Positions 25,928 to 41,750 of a stretch of DNA of 64,000 bases are shown in pieces. The translations under genes were made by a program, and so were the position numbers. The stretch is from Hermodice carunculata. Lineage: Eukaryota > Annelida > Polychaeta > Eunicida > Amphinomidae. The notes under the pieces were generated by a model. That model had not been told where the DNA came from and did not search any database. It saw nothing but the letters and a program-made list of their open reading frames with translations. Location: positions 1,054,501 to 1,118,500 of the forward strand of contig OZ026614.1 in NCBI GenBank assembly GCA_964020975.1, written 5' to 3'. Positions within the stretch are counted from its first letter, which is position 1. Every line of letters begins with the position of its first letter.

Positions 25928-27502
25928 ATACATATAAGTAAAACAAGTTTTTTTACCTCATTTGTCTCTCTCTTTTGTCTGTTGTTTTTGTAGATTGTCG
26001 TTTGCTTTTTTTTTTTTACCTATAACTATTTTTCGATTGTATTTGACCTAAGACTTTCGATACATGTACCGACATCAATTAAAACTTTATTTGTGTCACT
26101 TATCTTAATATGTTTATACAGCAATTGTACAAAGTGAACTTACAATTTTTCTAATTTTTCAGTTTGAAATGGATTCAACTTTTTTGTTTTTCGTTCAAAC
26201 TTTGAAATTCTTGTGGTAAAATAATCTAGAAGAAGTCAATATAAAAAGCATGATTTTGACACGAGCAGTCAATATACTTTCCAGTGACTTAATTATTCTA
26301 TTGACTGCTGATTGCCATGCACGTACAATTTGGGTGAAAGTAGGTATTTAGACAATCACACGTGACATAATTTTAGCCAACTGTAAAACTCTAATCATCT
26401 TGATCATATAATCAGTTTTATAGATTATTTTCGGGACGTCATGTGTACCTCAGTCTCTCAACCTACCATGTTTAGTACGCGTGGTTCTCTCGTAATTGTA
26501 AACAACTTAAAACTATGATAATGACATTGTTTGATGTAGGCCTATACTGGAATACCCGATGCAAGTTACGTTATAAGGATTGGATATAATGTGGAAAAAA
26601 ATGGAAATAATGTGTAACCTTGTATGGTCCAAGATGCAGTCAAATCCTCAGGTAAAAGGCAAGTGCTGCCTTTTTGGTAAGCATTAGCATGGATTCTGTC
26701 TAGGTTAGGCGGGTCTGTGACAGTGGCTAATTATTAGTAACAAAAATTTATAAATGTATTTTACAGATATATGCCTATGACTGCTAGTTGAACTCGCAAG
26801 ACACGACGGGGTTTGATCTGCTATTCTGACTGGACTGTGAGTCTGTTCTGTGATCCACCTGAGTTAATTACCGGCTTCTCATTTTTACATGTATAATGAT
26901 GGTGTTAAAAATGTTTTTTATTGTACAATCGCGTGATCCCGTCAAGGCCAATTTGCAGAAAAGAAATATTTTGCACAGTAATTCACATTAAGTTAAATGA
27001 AAATATTTCCGATTTCAAGATAAATGTATAATTTAAGATATCAAATAATGAACAAATTTAATAAGTGGCAATATTTTCATATCCGCGGCAGTATCAATAT
27101 AACAACAACTACAATGATGAAAATCACTATTTATTGTGCTTGCATCATGGACTGCAAAATTTCAGTGCAATAATGAAACGGGCGAATGAACCTACCCTCG
27201 CTCGGCTTTTGTCGTCAGTACAAGCTTAACGACGTGACAAGAACCAAGGGAAGTTGATGATAGGGCCTGGGATATAAACGTATATATCTTTACTTTATAA
27301 TTCCTGTCTGATGTTATGTATATCCCGTCAACGAACCCAGGTTTTCATTCTTAATTTGTTCCGTATCGTCCGTTTCCGTCTATTTCCAGCCCCATTCCCG
27401 TCCGTTCCTGTCCATTCCCGTCCATTCCCGTCCGTTCCCGTACCATGGGTCCGTTCCCGTGTTTAGTCATACCGGTTGTAAAGGGGTAGTTTTCCTAATA
27501 AA

Positions 27503-27670
<168 letters not shown>

Positions 27671-28498
27671 AGCTACATTTATTGAGACCATAACAGCACA
27701 AAGTCAGTCATTTTATCTTGAATAGTTTTCATAATATTTTCATAATTTGACAAATCTACATTTTATTGAAAATTCCTGTGCGTCTGCAACAATTTGAATT
27801 TTGAGTTCCACTTTTAGTGTCGACATATTCTGCAGAGCCTTGTGGTCAATTGCGCATATAGGTTTATCATGTCAGGGTTACATGTATTTGTGATATATAG
27901 TCTATTAATAAATTTGCTTGCCCAGTTGAACATTACCTTGAAAAGTAGTGTGGTCGGAACTAAATCCATGCTTGAACCTGCTTTTCCCTCATTTCTTACT
28001 CATAATCCTTGCTTATGCACAAGTGATCTTAAAACTGGCTCTTGACTTCCAACAAGAGAAATTGAATCCCCAGTATGTGACATGGGTGCAAGCATGGAAT
28101 TGATATAGTGCGGCTCGTGTTGAGCTCGTGCTTAATGGTCCACTGTGTGCGTAAAGCAGTGCCACGGCGTCACAGCCAGACAGACTCCCTCCGTCCTGCC
28201 ATCTTCATAATGAACCTTAAGATGCTTGGTCACCAGGCAACTGTTACTGCAAAATCCTATTGTTTGCCCAGCTGGCATCATCTCTAATACAATGGAATAC
28301 TGTATACGCTGACTGCCGGGCCTAGGCAGGGCCAATAGTCGGCGGGGTTTTATCTCGTTTCCATCTCAGCAGATTTCAATTTGACCACCGCATTTCCCTC
28401 TGTAGCGGCTTGACAATTATATATATAGTTACTGTACTTACTTCAACATACGAAGATTATTTGATTGATAATAAGGATGCCTGATTATTTGTGTATAT
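27671..28498. other. Intronic, unrecognised sequence
   Basis: No supported feature. Confidence 0.5.
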
Positions 28499-28677
<179 letters not shown>

Positions 28678-29637
28678 TCTACTTCGGTTGGAGTAGCTTG
28701 CAGCTTTCGTCATAAAACATACACAGCTGTGCTTATATTTAATGCTCGTCAAAGGACACAACACTCGCACCATTACTGAACTTGCAACTGTTGCTCAATA
28801 GATCTTATGCACGGCCGCCATTTTGAATAAATTAGCGCCATGTTGGGAAATTGCATTCTGGGATTAATTGTAGTCCGCTGCTGAGATCAGTCTGAGGGCT
28901 GCATTGATATTAGATAGCTCGCCGTGATAAGTTTCACTCGTTGTTTAGCGAGTTTTTTCATTAATATGGTCGGCCAAATGTAACATATGTTTGGTTTCTG
29001 AAGGTGTAGTATAGAAACTATCTTGTCTCCAAAAACAATGTGGAAAATTTAAGTCTTTAAGGGGGAAAAATTAGTTAAAGTTAAGGATGTCCTTGAGGCT
29101 TGAGCAAATATAATCAATTCACTGTGGTGTTTTTTGTTTGCTTGCATCCCTACTTTCTCATCTTTTTCTTTCGCTTGTGGGTAGTTTTTTTATTTTTCCC
29201 TTCTTTTTCTCCTTTTTTTCCGAGTTAACTGTTGCGTTTCGATCGTACTTTAAGAACTGTGATTTTCTTTGACGCGGAGGTCTGCCTTTCAGTGAGAAAT
29301 AATCCCTGGACAAAATGAACATAAAAATGCAACAGAGAGACCGCATCCATCTGGTTGAGCGCGGGTTTCAATGATCTTTCAATGAGGGGAAACCGCAAAC
29401 TCGTGGACACATCGAACATAGCCAAATGTCATATTTGGTGCGCTTACTGTCAAACAAAAGGCACAATAATACTAACGACAACTTGCACAAACTTCAACAG
29501 TTTCTCTTCAAATCAAGAACGTACACTTGCGTTAAGACATCCCTTTGGTAATCAAAAGGTTTGAAAGACATATACAAACGAACAAGCGTACGTGCAAGAC
29601 GCATTTTGTTCCTGCAAACACTCTATATTTTTGTTTC

Positions 29638-29678
<41 letters not shown>

Positions 29679-30548
29679 CTCTTGGTCTAAACGTATTTTA
29701 TTTCTCAAAACACATGTACGAGTGGGGAGCAGGCAACGCCTATACGAGCCCATCCCTTGTGCGGATATCGATGCAACTTTGTACATTTAAGCGTGTTGCA
29801 CATCTTTGCAATGTACAAGTGTATTATTTCAGTAATTCTTTTTATTTCACGCAATTACCCTAAAAATTCCGACTTAAAATGGGAAAACAACGTGTTAGCG
29901 ATATGGAATTTGGCTCCTAAGTCTTCAAAGTGTGCTTGCTGAAACCATTAGTACGTGTTAAGTACTTGGTCTTTCTTTGTGTTAACGATGTTTGCATAAA
30001 ATTAATCACCCGGTGCTTAATCTATGAAAGAGTTTACGAGATTAGCACAAGTACTGGTTGCTTTAAAAAAACTTCTTGTGAAAACAACACGCCAAGAAAC
30101 AACACACGGGTTGTTAGTTGAGGAGCGCATGGTAAAAACATCTGTAGTTTTAAACGTTAAAATGAATATTTTTTCGGTTTTGATTAAGAAAACTCACCTC
30201 ATAGGTTTAAACATATGTATCTATACAGGATTGTCCACATTACTTCTAGATGACTAATAACATGGGTTGTCGAGCTGAATATGACAAAGGTGAAAGAGCA
30301 AAATCTCAACTTATCAATCTGATTAATTTCTGCTACAGATGAACACGTCCCTGTTTTCATGTATGACATTGCGTAATGAAAGTTGAACATTTCCTATTTT
30401 CATATCTGACCCGGATTATTCCGAAATCAAAGTTTGTAGAAGAATACCTTAGTTTTGAAACAACTTTGCTCAAAAAACAACCTGTATTTATCTTTAAAAA
30501 ATCAGTAATAAAGGAAGGAAAATTTGTTATTTTAGGGAGCGTAATCTT
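28678..30548. other. Intronic sequence with one (GT)n run
   Basis: A (GT)n microsatellite of about 19 units lies at 29,639-29,676. No coding sequence or element is recognised in the remainder. Confidence 0.5.
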
Positions 30549-30625
30549 TCTTTCTTTCTTTACTTTTACTTTCTTTCTTTCGTTCGTTCTTTCGTTCTTT
30601 CGCTCGTTTACCTACTAACCTATCC

Positions 30626-30720
<95 letters not shown>

Positions 30721-30762
30721 GGTCGGTCGGTCGGTCGGTCGGTCGGTCGGTCGGTCGGTCGG

Positions 30763-30822
<60 letters not shown>
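30549..30822. repeat. Layered tetranucleotide microsatellite
   Basis: Homogeneous blocks follow one another: CTTT-rich, then TCTA (about 30,625-30,668), TCTG (to about 30,720), TCGG (to about 30,763) and TCTA again (to 30,822). Each neighbouring motif differs by one base except at the last boundary. Confidence 0.95.
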
Positions 30823-33066
<2,244 letters not shown>

Positions 33067-34639
33067 ATGTATTGAATATATTTGGTCTGGGAACCCAAAT
33101 GCGTTGAGCTGTTTTTCATTTGGACCCAGTAAAATTGTATACATGTCATATACATATAACCAATGAAAAACAAATCATACGCAAAAATTACATTGTAAAA
33201 ATTAAGATTGACCAATGATATAAAAATCTCACACACAAAGTACATAGTAAAATGTAAGGTCAATATTCTAAAACACGCATAGAAACAACACAGTAAAAGG
33301 CAAGACACTCTTAAATGAACGTCATAATGTACAAAATGAAACGCTAGAACCATAAGTATTAGAATAAACGTAAAATTACCCTGCTGCTGCATAATCAATA
33401 TGAACTGAATGACATGTAAAGTGTATACAGTAACTCCCTGGCTATAAAAAATGTAAAAATGTGACTGGAACTCATCATCCATGCACGATATGTGAATATA
33501 AACCATGCATTACTGGCCAAAAATTTAAGATTTACCCCACTGGCATGACAATTGTGAAAATGAAAGCGTTTATACTTCAATTTAAAGGCCTGATTGTTGT
33601 CAGCACGACGGATATCATCAGGGATAAGGTTCCAAATAAATACACCATTATAAAATTAAAACTGCATCAGTACATCAGGCTAGGTGTTTACTTTAAACTT
33701 GACCCTGATGAACCCACCTTGAACATTGCTGGCCCATCGAGCGAAACGCACACGGGGGGGGGGGGGGGGGTGCTCCTCGGCAAACAACTTAATGAAATTA
33801 CAAATATGGCAAGCTAGTGGTTTAAGATTAATCAACTGTCTTGGTGAATTACAGTCACCTCAAAATGAAACGACACAAAGCAAACTTTGTAAAAAAAAAT
33901 AAAATAAAAAATGAATAATTAGATAAAACTTTCCAAACGCTTGTAATTTGTTTTCTATGGTGGCTCATCAGTGAAAACCAAGTGTTCAATTTTTATCTCA
34001 AAATTAGGAGACAGTTAATTACGATAAACTCTCTCGTAATCAAAAATAATAATGGACATTTCCTTGGCCCTCATGAGCCACCACAGTCTGTGGCGCACAT
34101 GCAGGCCTAAGTCATAGTTAGCGGTGTCATGATAGGTGAATACGACGTTTGCATATTAATTTCCCGCCACAAAGCACAAGTTTGACGCCCGGTGATCACG
34201 GGGGACGTGCGGGTCAGATCACTGACACAGACAGAGCCATATGCTCATTTTTAACAAAACTAGCGGTTTTTTCAGAAATTTAAGTTCACAAATGCCAACT
34301 GGTATTCATCTAATACTTCCCGAGTCATATACAAGAAAAATGCCCATCTGCCTTTAATAAGTATTCTTTATTTCCAAAATATTAGTAATGTCCCGCTTGT
34401 CCGAACAGGTACGGACCCGTATCTCGCCATATCTCGCCAAGTGAGACGAGGCAATCAGGTAATGCAGTTATGGCTGGGAATTAATATGCATGTCTCCTAT
34501 TACAGGATGGCAAGCAGACTTCTTGCCACAGTACAAACTACATTGCACACAGAGCCACCACAGTGAGTCAGGTCGACCACCTGAGTGAGGTCGACCAAAT
34601 CTTCAGTATCAGGTAAGATTACTATAAGTTGTGCAGCTT
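33067..34639. other. Intronic sequence with a possible small MITE
   Basis: TGGTGGCTCAT at 33,959 recurs inverted as ATGAGCCACCA at about 34,073, bracketing about 125 bp that could be a small inverted-repeat element. A 16-G run lies near 33,755. The rest is unrecognised. Confidence 0.4.
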
Positions 34640-35480
<841 letters not shown>

Positions 35481-35542
35481 ACATTGCAAGCACATCCTGG
35501 AAAATTGAATTGATATCAATGTGAATGCTTAGGCCTACTCAC

Positions 35543-35926
35543 CAGTATCCTGCCTGGCCGAGTTTGTCCCGACATCAACTCTTCGGCTTTGGTTTTCAGC
35601 CTCGTTGTGAAACCTATTTTTCCATCTCTTTTGTGTTTCTCCTCCACCGAGCTCATCCGGCCTTGCTGCCAAAAATATTTTATTATCCTCCATAATAGTA
35701 TCACAATCAGCCCAACCAGGAATGTTGTTAAGCTTGATGCAATAAAGTAGGACCAGTATCGCTGTTGTAAACAGTTGGCATCGTAATGTGGATCCTTGGG
35801 TTGTATCCTTGCGCTAAGCGCGGAAGCTCTGTGAATAAGAAGGGGTGAAGAGCCGATGGTTGACGTCACAGTTTGTCCATGGAAAGACGTCGCTGATGTA
35901 GACTGCTGTGTCTTCGAGCCATTCAT
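35543..35926 (-). CDS. KCNMA1/slo-like: BK channel (Slo1-type), first coding exon: N-terminus, S0 helix, S0-S1 linker
   Basis: This exon encodes the start of a large-conductance, voltage- and calcium-activated K+ channel alpha subunit of the plasma membrane. It reads 128 codons from ATG to a CTG followed directly by a GTGAGT donor. Residues 1-50 are Ser/Thr-rich, as expected of an extracellular N-terminus. Residues about 58-79 form one hydrophobic helix (FIASSLTTFLVGLIVILLWR, then a K/R-rich edge) that matches the S0 helix specific to Slo channels; human Slo1 has [20 protein letters not shown]. Residues 80-127 are the charged cytoplasmic S0-S1 linker and end in SGQTRPGRIL, matching the family's AQT..GRVL just before S1. 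An in-frame TAG lies nine bases upstream of the ATG (35,933-35,935), which supports this start unless a splice acceptor sits between them; the bases just upstream do contain AG and GTAAG candidates. The N-terminus differs from the mammalian one, and a Slo paralogue is possible. Homology is read from motifs; Slo family membership is very likely. Confidence 0.88.
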
Positions 35927-36734
35927 CCTAGGCTACCAAGGGCATACTCTTACCTGCAAACACAAAGCAAAAAATTCAAATTGAGAATGCCCTTTTGTTT
36001 TTTTTTTGGTATGTGTAGCAAGTTGATGCCAAGCGGAGTGGTGTTGTCTTATGGCCTAGGATGAAAACGCAAAGCACACGTCAGACCTGTTGGTCTGCTT
36101 TGGGTGTCACGAAACATGACAATCTAAAATATCAATCAACCTTATGTCATATACATGACACTTACGCTGTTTGACATCAAAACACATACAATCAAACGTC
36201 GAGTTGGCGGACTTAATGAGAGATACCTAAAAAGACTGTTGTATTGATTATCTGGTAAGTGGAGACAAAATAGAAGTCTGTCAAATTAGAATATCCGATA
36301 ACTTGTGTTTGTTAAATCGACTCCCTGCTGTAAAAAGGAAAATATGGACATAAACTAGTCACAATATTTCCGACTTACCTTGTTGTTTAACCTTAATAAA
36401 GTTCCCGACCCTTGAGGAGGACAAAACTCGTGGAAATACATCACCTAACATCACACACGTCGTCAAATCGGTACCGGACCATAGCTTTTTTAATGAAAGT
36501 TTCCCCCTATATCTGTACAACACCTAGAAATATGGTTTAAATATATCTGATACAATAAGTATGTGTTGAAGACAATGTCTGTGCAGTCAACACGTAAGAG
36601 ACTGGTCACGTGACACCTTAGGTCACAATTTTGACCAGCCAGCGTGCAGCTGGTAGGAAGAATCACATCCAGCTTGGACGATCATGCTTTTAAGTAGTGC
36701 GACACGTGAACGCCCATCTGCGCACACAAACAAT
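35927..36734. other. Upstream of the channel exon: candidate 5' leader, otherwise unrecognised
   Basis: On the minus strand, TTTGTGTTTGCAG directly abuts GTAAGAGT about 20 bases upstream of the ATG, so either an acceptor or a donor could lie here. A leader intron is possible. No promoter motif is clear. Confidence 0.3.
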
Positions 36735-36747
36735 TCGCCATCTGGCC
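36735..36747 (-). promoter_or_regulatory. Partial CTCF-like motif
   Basis: CGCCATCTGGCC read on the minus strand gives GGCCAGATGGCG, a partial match to the CTCF core. It lies about 0.8 kb upstream of the channel start codon. Confidence 0.2.
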
Positions 36748-37031
36748 TAATACCGGGACCGTAGGAGAGCTATAACAACTGTATATACCTGCTTCAATAT
36801 AAACGTGACTAGATTTGTTTTGTTGCACAAAGGATGAGATATACAAGAGCTTAAACTTATGTTGTGTAAAAATGTACATGCCATCTAAAAAAATATGCTG
36901 GCATCCAGGTGATAGCCTTGCTGTCACATTACATAGTGCTCCAATCATCTAATCACCAAGTGTGTAGCAGTAACGTGACACAATGTGACAACTTGCACCG
37001 GAACTGACCCAATCTCCTTCTCCCTCCCCCA

Positions 37032-37046
37032 CCCGCCATCTGGTGC
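37032..37046 (-). promoter_or_regulatory. CTCF-like motif
   Basis: The minus strand reads GCACCAGATGGCGGG, one mismatch from CCACCAGRKGGCG at the first base. It lies about 1.1 kb upstream of the channel start codon. Confidence 0.35.
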
Positions 37047-39250
37047 ACAACCGGCACAGTCTGAGGCGCACAGATTGTACATTATGTTGACTGTGCTTTC
37101 AGTGTCATTGTAGAAATCCACAGAGTCAGCATGATAGTCGTCAATCATGGCAATGTGATAGTCTCGTGGCATAAGTCACTTTGTGACTCAAGCGACAATT
37201 GTACCTTATATCTTAGGAATTGTATTGACTACACCTCACCAAAAATGCTGCATTTGCCGTTGTGGCATCTGCCTCTGACAAAAAGATACTGTCAACCTGG
37301 CCTTAGATTTAGCCTTTTGGTGTTGAAAATCTGTTGAAAATATCTTACACTTACAACTATCTCTGATTTTTCTTTCTTTCTTACTTTCTTTATTTCTTTC
37401 CTTCCCTGTTTCCTTTCGTCTTTCCGTCTGTCTTTTCGTGACGATGCTTTTGCTAACTTAATGGAGAGTTAAATTAATTTGTTGATAGGTTAACGTATCT
37501 TGAGGAAAATGTATGGCAGTGGTATCAAATTGCCAGTACATTATTGTATTCTCTGCTGAAATATTCCATAGCGCATTTCAGTTGCCCTGGCATTGATAAA
37601 AGATTAATCAATATCACCGCAATTTACAAGTTTATTCTTATACTCTGTAATAAAGAAACGTGATGGTTAGGGTATATGATCCGCACAGGTAGTGTATACC
37701 GCACTCGGCTTATCATTAGCAACCCTCACAGCTACACTGTACTGTATAACATCATCTGGTCAGCAGTATGTACCGAGCTGTATTTTGGACAGAATATTTT
37801 AATTATTCAGAAAATTAATTTATTATTGTTATTATTGTCATTGAAATTATTATTCTTATTGTTATTATTGTCATTGTCACTGACACTGTTATTATCATCA
37901 ATATCATCATTGCTGATCAGTTAAAATGTATGTCTTCACAGCAGTGGGCCACCATACACAATATAATGGATATGTTGCCTCTTTGATCGAGTGGAGCTAT
38001 GCTGGGAGGGAAAAAAGCTATAACCTTATTTTTGTTGCATGGACATTCTATATTTGAGCAAAACACTGGTGGCTATAAATCGATCCAGAAAACTGGTTCT
38101 TCCACACAAAACGCTGAGTGTGTATAACGATGCACGTTTACCCATAGCCAGATCCTTTCTTCTGGACACGTGCATGTTACCATATCATGAACGTCTGTAC
38201 AATGTAACGGCACCAACAATCTTTGGAAATTGCACGTACATGTTACCATATCATGAACGCTATCTGTAGTCTTTGGTAATTACCCGTCCCTTAGAACGAC
38301 ACCACGTATCTGCATAATATAACAGCGTTACTACAGACCACGAATGATTTCTCCTCCAGACGCACACATCGTGTGTGTTATCTTGAACAACATAATGGTT
38401 TTGCAATACATCGCCAGTACCTCTCTCCTCAGGAGACAAGGTGAGGTGGAGACGGAAAAAGATATAGCCAGTCCCTAGGTCCTTTTCATGTGTACACCAC
38501 ACCTTAAATTCTTGGTATTGCGCATCATGATGATGATGACGATAATGATTTGCAGCGGAGGCACCAATGGAAAGGGTTTATTCCATGTTGTGCCCAAGTA
38601 ATGTAAAAAAAAATGTCCACGTTATAAAACAATATACGTGAGACAGAGTTAGTCCTGCATGCACGCATTTTATGTCTCTTATAGAATGTAACAGCGTCCC
38701 AAGACACAAGAACTCTCTGTTTTATCAAGTATGGTATAAGAGTGTTGCAAGAACTTGCGAATATTTTCCACCTGTACATTCACACCTTTCTTATTGCGTA
38801 TAATGAAACTCTACAAGAACCCGCCTGTATCTCCCCTCCATATACACCTCATCTCTCTTATCATGTATAGTATAACAATGTGAAAAGAACTAGCTAATTA
38901 TATCGTTCTCATTTACACATATAAACATTTATACCTGTTCTTAATCAATATTTAAAGGTGTTAGAAGTGCCTACTCATATCTTTCTCCTCTACACACACC
39001 TTTTCTGTTTGGTCAAAAATGGTGTAGAGGTGTAACTAGAGCCCGCTCACATTTTCCCGTTACATAGAGATGCGTATATATACACGTATGTTACCTCGGT
39101 TATCATGACGCGTGCATGTAAAAAGTGATCCTTGGTAATGAAACTTTCTTTCAGTCTTTGGTTACGGCGTTCCAGAGTTGCCAGTTTGTATCTGTGCACC
39201 TGTACATATTATTACGTTCCAAGAAAAGGTAAGCTTTAATGTCGTGTGGA
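37047..39250. other. Unrecognised sequence with minor simple repeats
   Basis: CTTT-rich (37,370-37,410) and TTATTG-rich (37,815-37,910) low-complexity patches are present. TGTTACCATATCATGAACG occurs twice, at about 38,174 and 38,240. No coding sequence is supported. Confidence 0.45.
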
Positions 39251-39462
39251 CGGGGGGGGGGGGTTTGTTTTGTTTTGTTTTTTTTGGGGGGGGGGGTTTT
39301 GTTTGTTTTTTTTTTTGTTTGTTTTTTTGTTTTTGTTTTTTGTTTTTTTGTTTTTTTTTTTGTTTTTTTTTTTTTGTTTTTTGTTTTTTTTTCTGTTTTG
39401 TTGTTTTTTTTTTGTTTTTTTTTTGTTTTTGTTTTTTTTTTTGTTTTTTGTTTTTTTTTTTC
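39251..39462. repeat. Poly(T) tract punctuated by single G, with two G runs
   Basis: Two runs of about 12 G, then about 160 bp of T8-12 blocks separated by single G or GTTTG. The strand asymmetry is extreme. Phe- or Lys-rich frames here are artefacts. Confidence 0.93.
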
Positions 39463-40209
39463 GGTGAGAGTGCTTCGGGCAGTGTGGTGCAAAGAGGTAT
39501 TAATCTAACCTATATGGCCAATGAACAAATCTCATCATAACAGCAATGACTGACCAATTGTTACTCTTTTGTGTTCAGTTTTCTCTGTGTTAATTTCTTT
39601 TTAACTTTTTTTTCTTCTTTTATTGTGCCAGCATTCTGTCCGCACAAAATTTCGAAACCGGTGAACTGAATCCAATCTGACCATTTACACTGCATTGGAA
39701 CTAAGTTCCATCTCGAGTTGTCAAAAGTTTATTGATCCACACTTCGTCATTGTCGATGCAGCGCGTGCCACGTGCCATGTAAAGCGCTGCTACAGCAGAT
39801 ATTAGCAAATCCTCCTCATCATCATAATTACCATCATCATCAAAATGCACGGCAGATACTGACAAATCATCCATTACAAGCAGACTTTTTATACGGAGTT
39901 TATGTTGTTAAAATGACTGCATAACAGAACCAGGAAAAGAACCATTTTGAGTTTTTTGTACCGTGTCGAATGTCAGTCTCGAAGGCACACATTCACCTGT
40001 CAACGGTGATTTTTTTTACCTCCTAGTAGTAGAATCAAACAATAACATTTACACAAATTAAGTTATATGTCGCAGGTTGTGCTGAACGAGGTAAACTATA
40101 AATACAATAAAAATAATTATGTGATACAAGTGACATTACGTGAGATATTTTAAGAAACAGGATTACATTTTATGAAATTCGACACTGTGCATGGTGCACG
40201 GATAATGAT
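39463..40209. other. Unrecognised sequence
   Basis: No supported feature. Confidence 0.5.
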
Positions 40210-40229
40210 TTGACATCTGATTACACAAA

Positions 40230-40310
40230 ATTAATTGACAAGAAACGCGTATTAGTGATCTTCGGAGGTCAAGGTTCACAATGGAGGAAGATAGTTCCTT
40301 CCACTATGGG
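40230..40310 (+). pseudogene. Possible acyltransferase-domain scrap (GQGSQW motif)
   Basis: A 195-codon frame begins KKRVLVIFGGQGSQWRKI. V.V.FxGQGSQW is the opening signature of malonyl/acyl transferase domains in fatty acid and polyketide synthases. Nothing after it resembles that domain: there is no GHSLGE, and no splice donor is evident at the point where similarity stops. It may be a decayed scrap or coincidence. Confidence 0.2.
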
Positions 40311-40329
40311 TTTACCAAAATATTTCGAC

Positions 40330-41452
40330 AGAAAAGATCGACAATCCAGTGAGCCCTCTTTTATTAATAAACTAAAAGTAATACATTTACTAAAATTGAA
40401 CTCAGCGAATGTTGAACCGACAACCATGAGCTATTTATTACCCACATTTGTAAATATGCTTCGTTTGCCGTATCTTTCAGTAAAGTTCAATGGATTTTGG
40501 CCAACCAGTTACTTTCGTCTTTCGGGGAGGGAAAGGGTGAGAAAGAGTGCGGTAAAGGGAACTTTGACGACGTCACATATGATCTCTCTCAAGCAAGGTC
40601 ATTTAGCCCTCGGCACTTCTCTCATTTCTAGGTGGGTGGCTGCTTTGACATGGGATAGTTCCTGGACACCGGAATTCAGGACGGCCTTTGACCGACAAGA
40701 GAAGTGGCGTCTTGCCGTCTCACCACTCACCTGCATGCATACCACCGTATGCCTCCCCGTGCCATACCACTTTACAAAATGTCATTATATATGCTGAGCC
40801 TCTTCATCTCTATTAGGGCCCATGTTGTACAGCCCGCTGTAGATGGAAATCATGGGAGTAAACTTCCATGTATTTATCAGCTCTTTGCGCAAAGAACAGC
40901 AGCAAATGTATTCCTGATGATTCATACCTACCTACCAACCTGTTTGTTTGTCTGTCTGTCTGTCTGCCGGCTCTCTTCATGTACACATCCATTCATTTAT
41001 CTATCTCTTTTTCTGTATGTCCGCTTGTTAGTATGTCTGTTTGTCTGCCTGCCTATACTTAGTATGTCTCTTTTAAGCATTAACAGAATATCTAAACGAT
41101 CCATGCGACATCGAATGGTCCTTTATTCGTATACATAATGTGTATGAGCAGAGTGACCTTCTTCTCCCGTGGTACTTGCCTAACAGTATTAAGGTGAGAG
41201 GAAAGTAAAAGACTTGTCATAATTTCGATAAGTGTACTTACACACGCTCTTGTCCCCTTACACATTTTTTGACTCGACCAGGGCACTATGCGAGAACCGT
41301 GCTTTCTAGGTCATCTCCAAAATTTCCGTCAAATTATCCGGTGGAAGAGGAGAAGAGAGGGCAAGGGTGAGGAACTGTCGATAGCAGTTGATTGGTTTAT
41401 CCGGGACCACGGTGGCAAAACAGAAAGGTACAAATGTTTGTTTATGCGTTGT

Positions 41453-41456
<4 letters not shown>
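40330..41456. other. Unrecognised sequence
   Basis: Contains a short TCTG-rich patch at 40,948-40,966; otherwise nothing is supported. Confidence 0.45.
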
Positions 41457-41526
<70 letters not shown>

Positions 41527-41531
41527 GTATT
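41457..41531. repeat. Compound microsatellite (AC)n(AT)n(GTAT)n
   Basis: About 19 AC units, 9 AT units, then four GTAT units. Confidence 0.93.
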
Positions 41532-41734
41532 GGAACATTTGCTTTCAAATGTTATGATAATTTTGCACTACTGGCTATTTTAAAAATATATCTACGCTAT
41601 CAAAATATAACAGATCCCCTTATATGAAGATGTGACAACGTTGGCCTAATAATTAGAAAACCGTAAGTAAATCCCACCAATTAATCCGAAAATAATTAAA
41701 CTGGAAATTCATTTGCCAGTTCATAATCATGTCA

Positions 41735-41750
41735 GTGCGCCATCTGGTGT
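41735..41750 (-). promoter_or_regulatory. CTCF-like motif
   Basis: The minus strand reads ACACCAGATGGCGCAC, one mismatch from CCACCAGRKGGCGC. It is the best core match of those found, about 5.8 kb upstream of the channel start codon. Confidence 0.35.

Larger units (their letters stand above)
25214..27474. mobile_element. Non-autonomous DNA element, 76-bp TIRs with 10-bp subterminal repeats
   Basis: The terminal inverted repeats are 25,217-25,292 and 27,392-27,467. Their outer 33 bp (starting ACTAAACACGGGAACGGACC) are identical. The inner 43 bp are a (YGGACGGGAA)n run with three mismatches between the ends. GTTGTAAAGGGGT flanks the element on both sides (25,201-25,213 and 27,475-27,487), giving a target-site duplication of 10-13 bp depending on where the termini are placed. 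The uninterrupted site is visible in copy B at about 45,263. I see no transposase in the interior: the largest frame (95 codons at 25,366) has no motif. A long duplication would suit a Mutator-like family, but the class is open. Confidence 0.88.

Noticed and set aside
28132-28335. 67-codon minus-strand frame
   Set aside because: No motif, no splice signals and no neighbouring exon; it cannot be told from chance.
39151-39540. Phe-rich and Lys-rich open frames
   Set aside because: Products of the poly(T)/G low-complexity tract.
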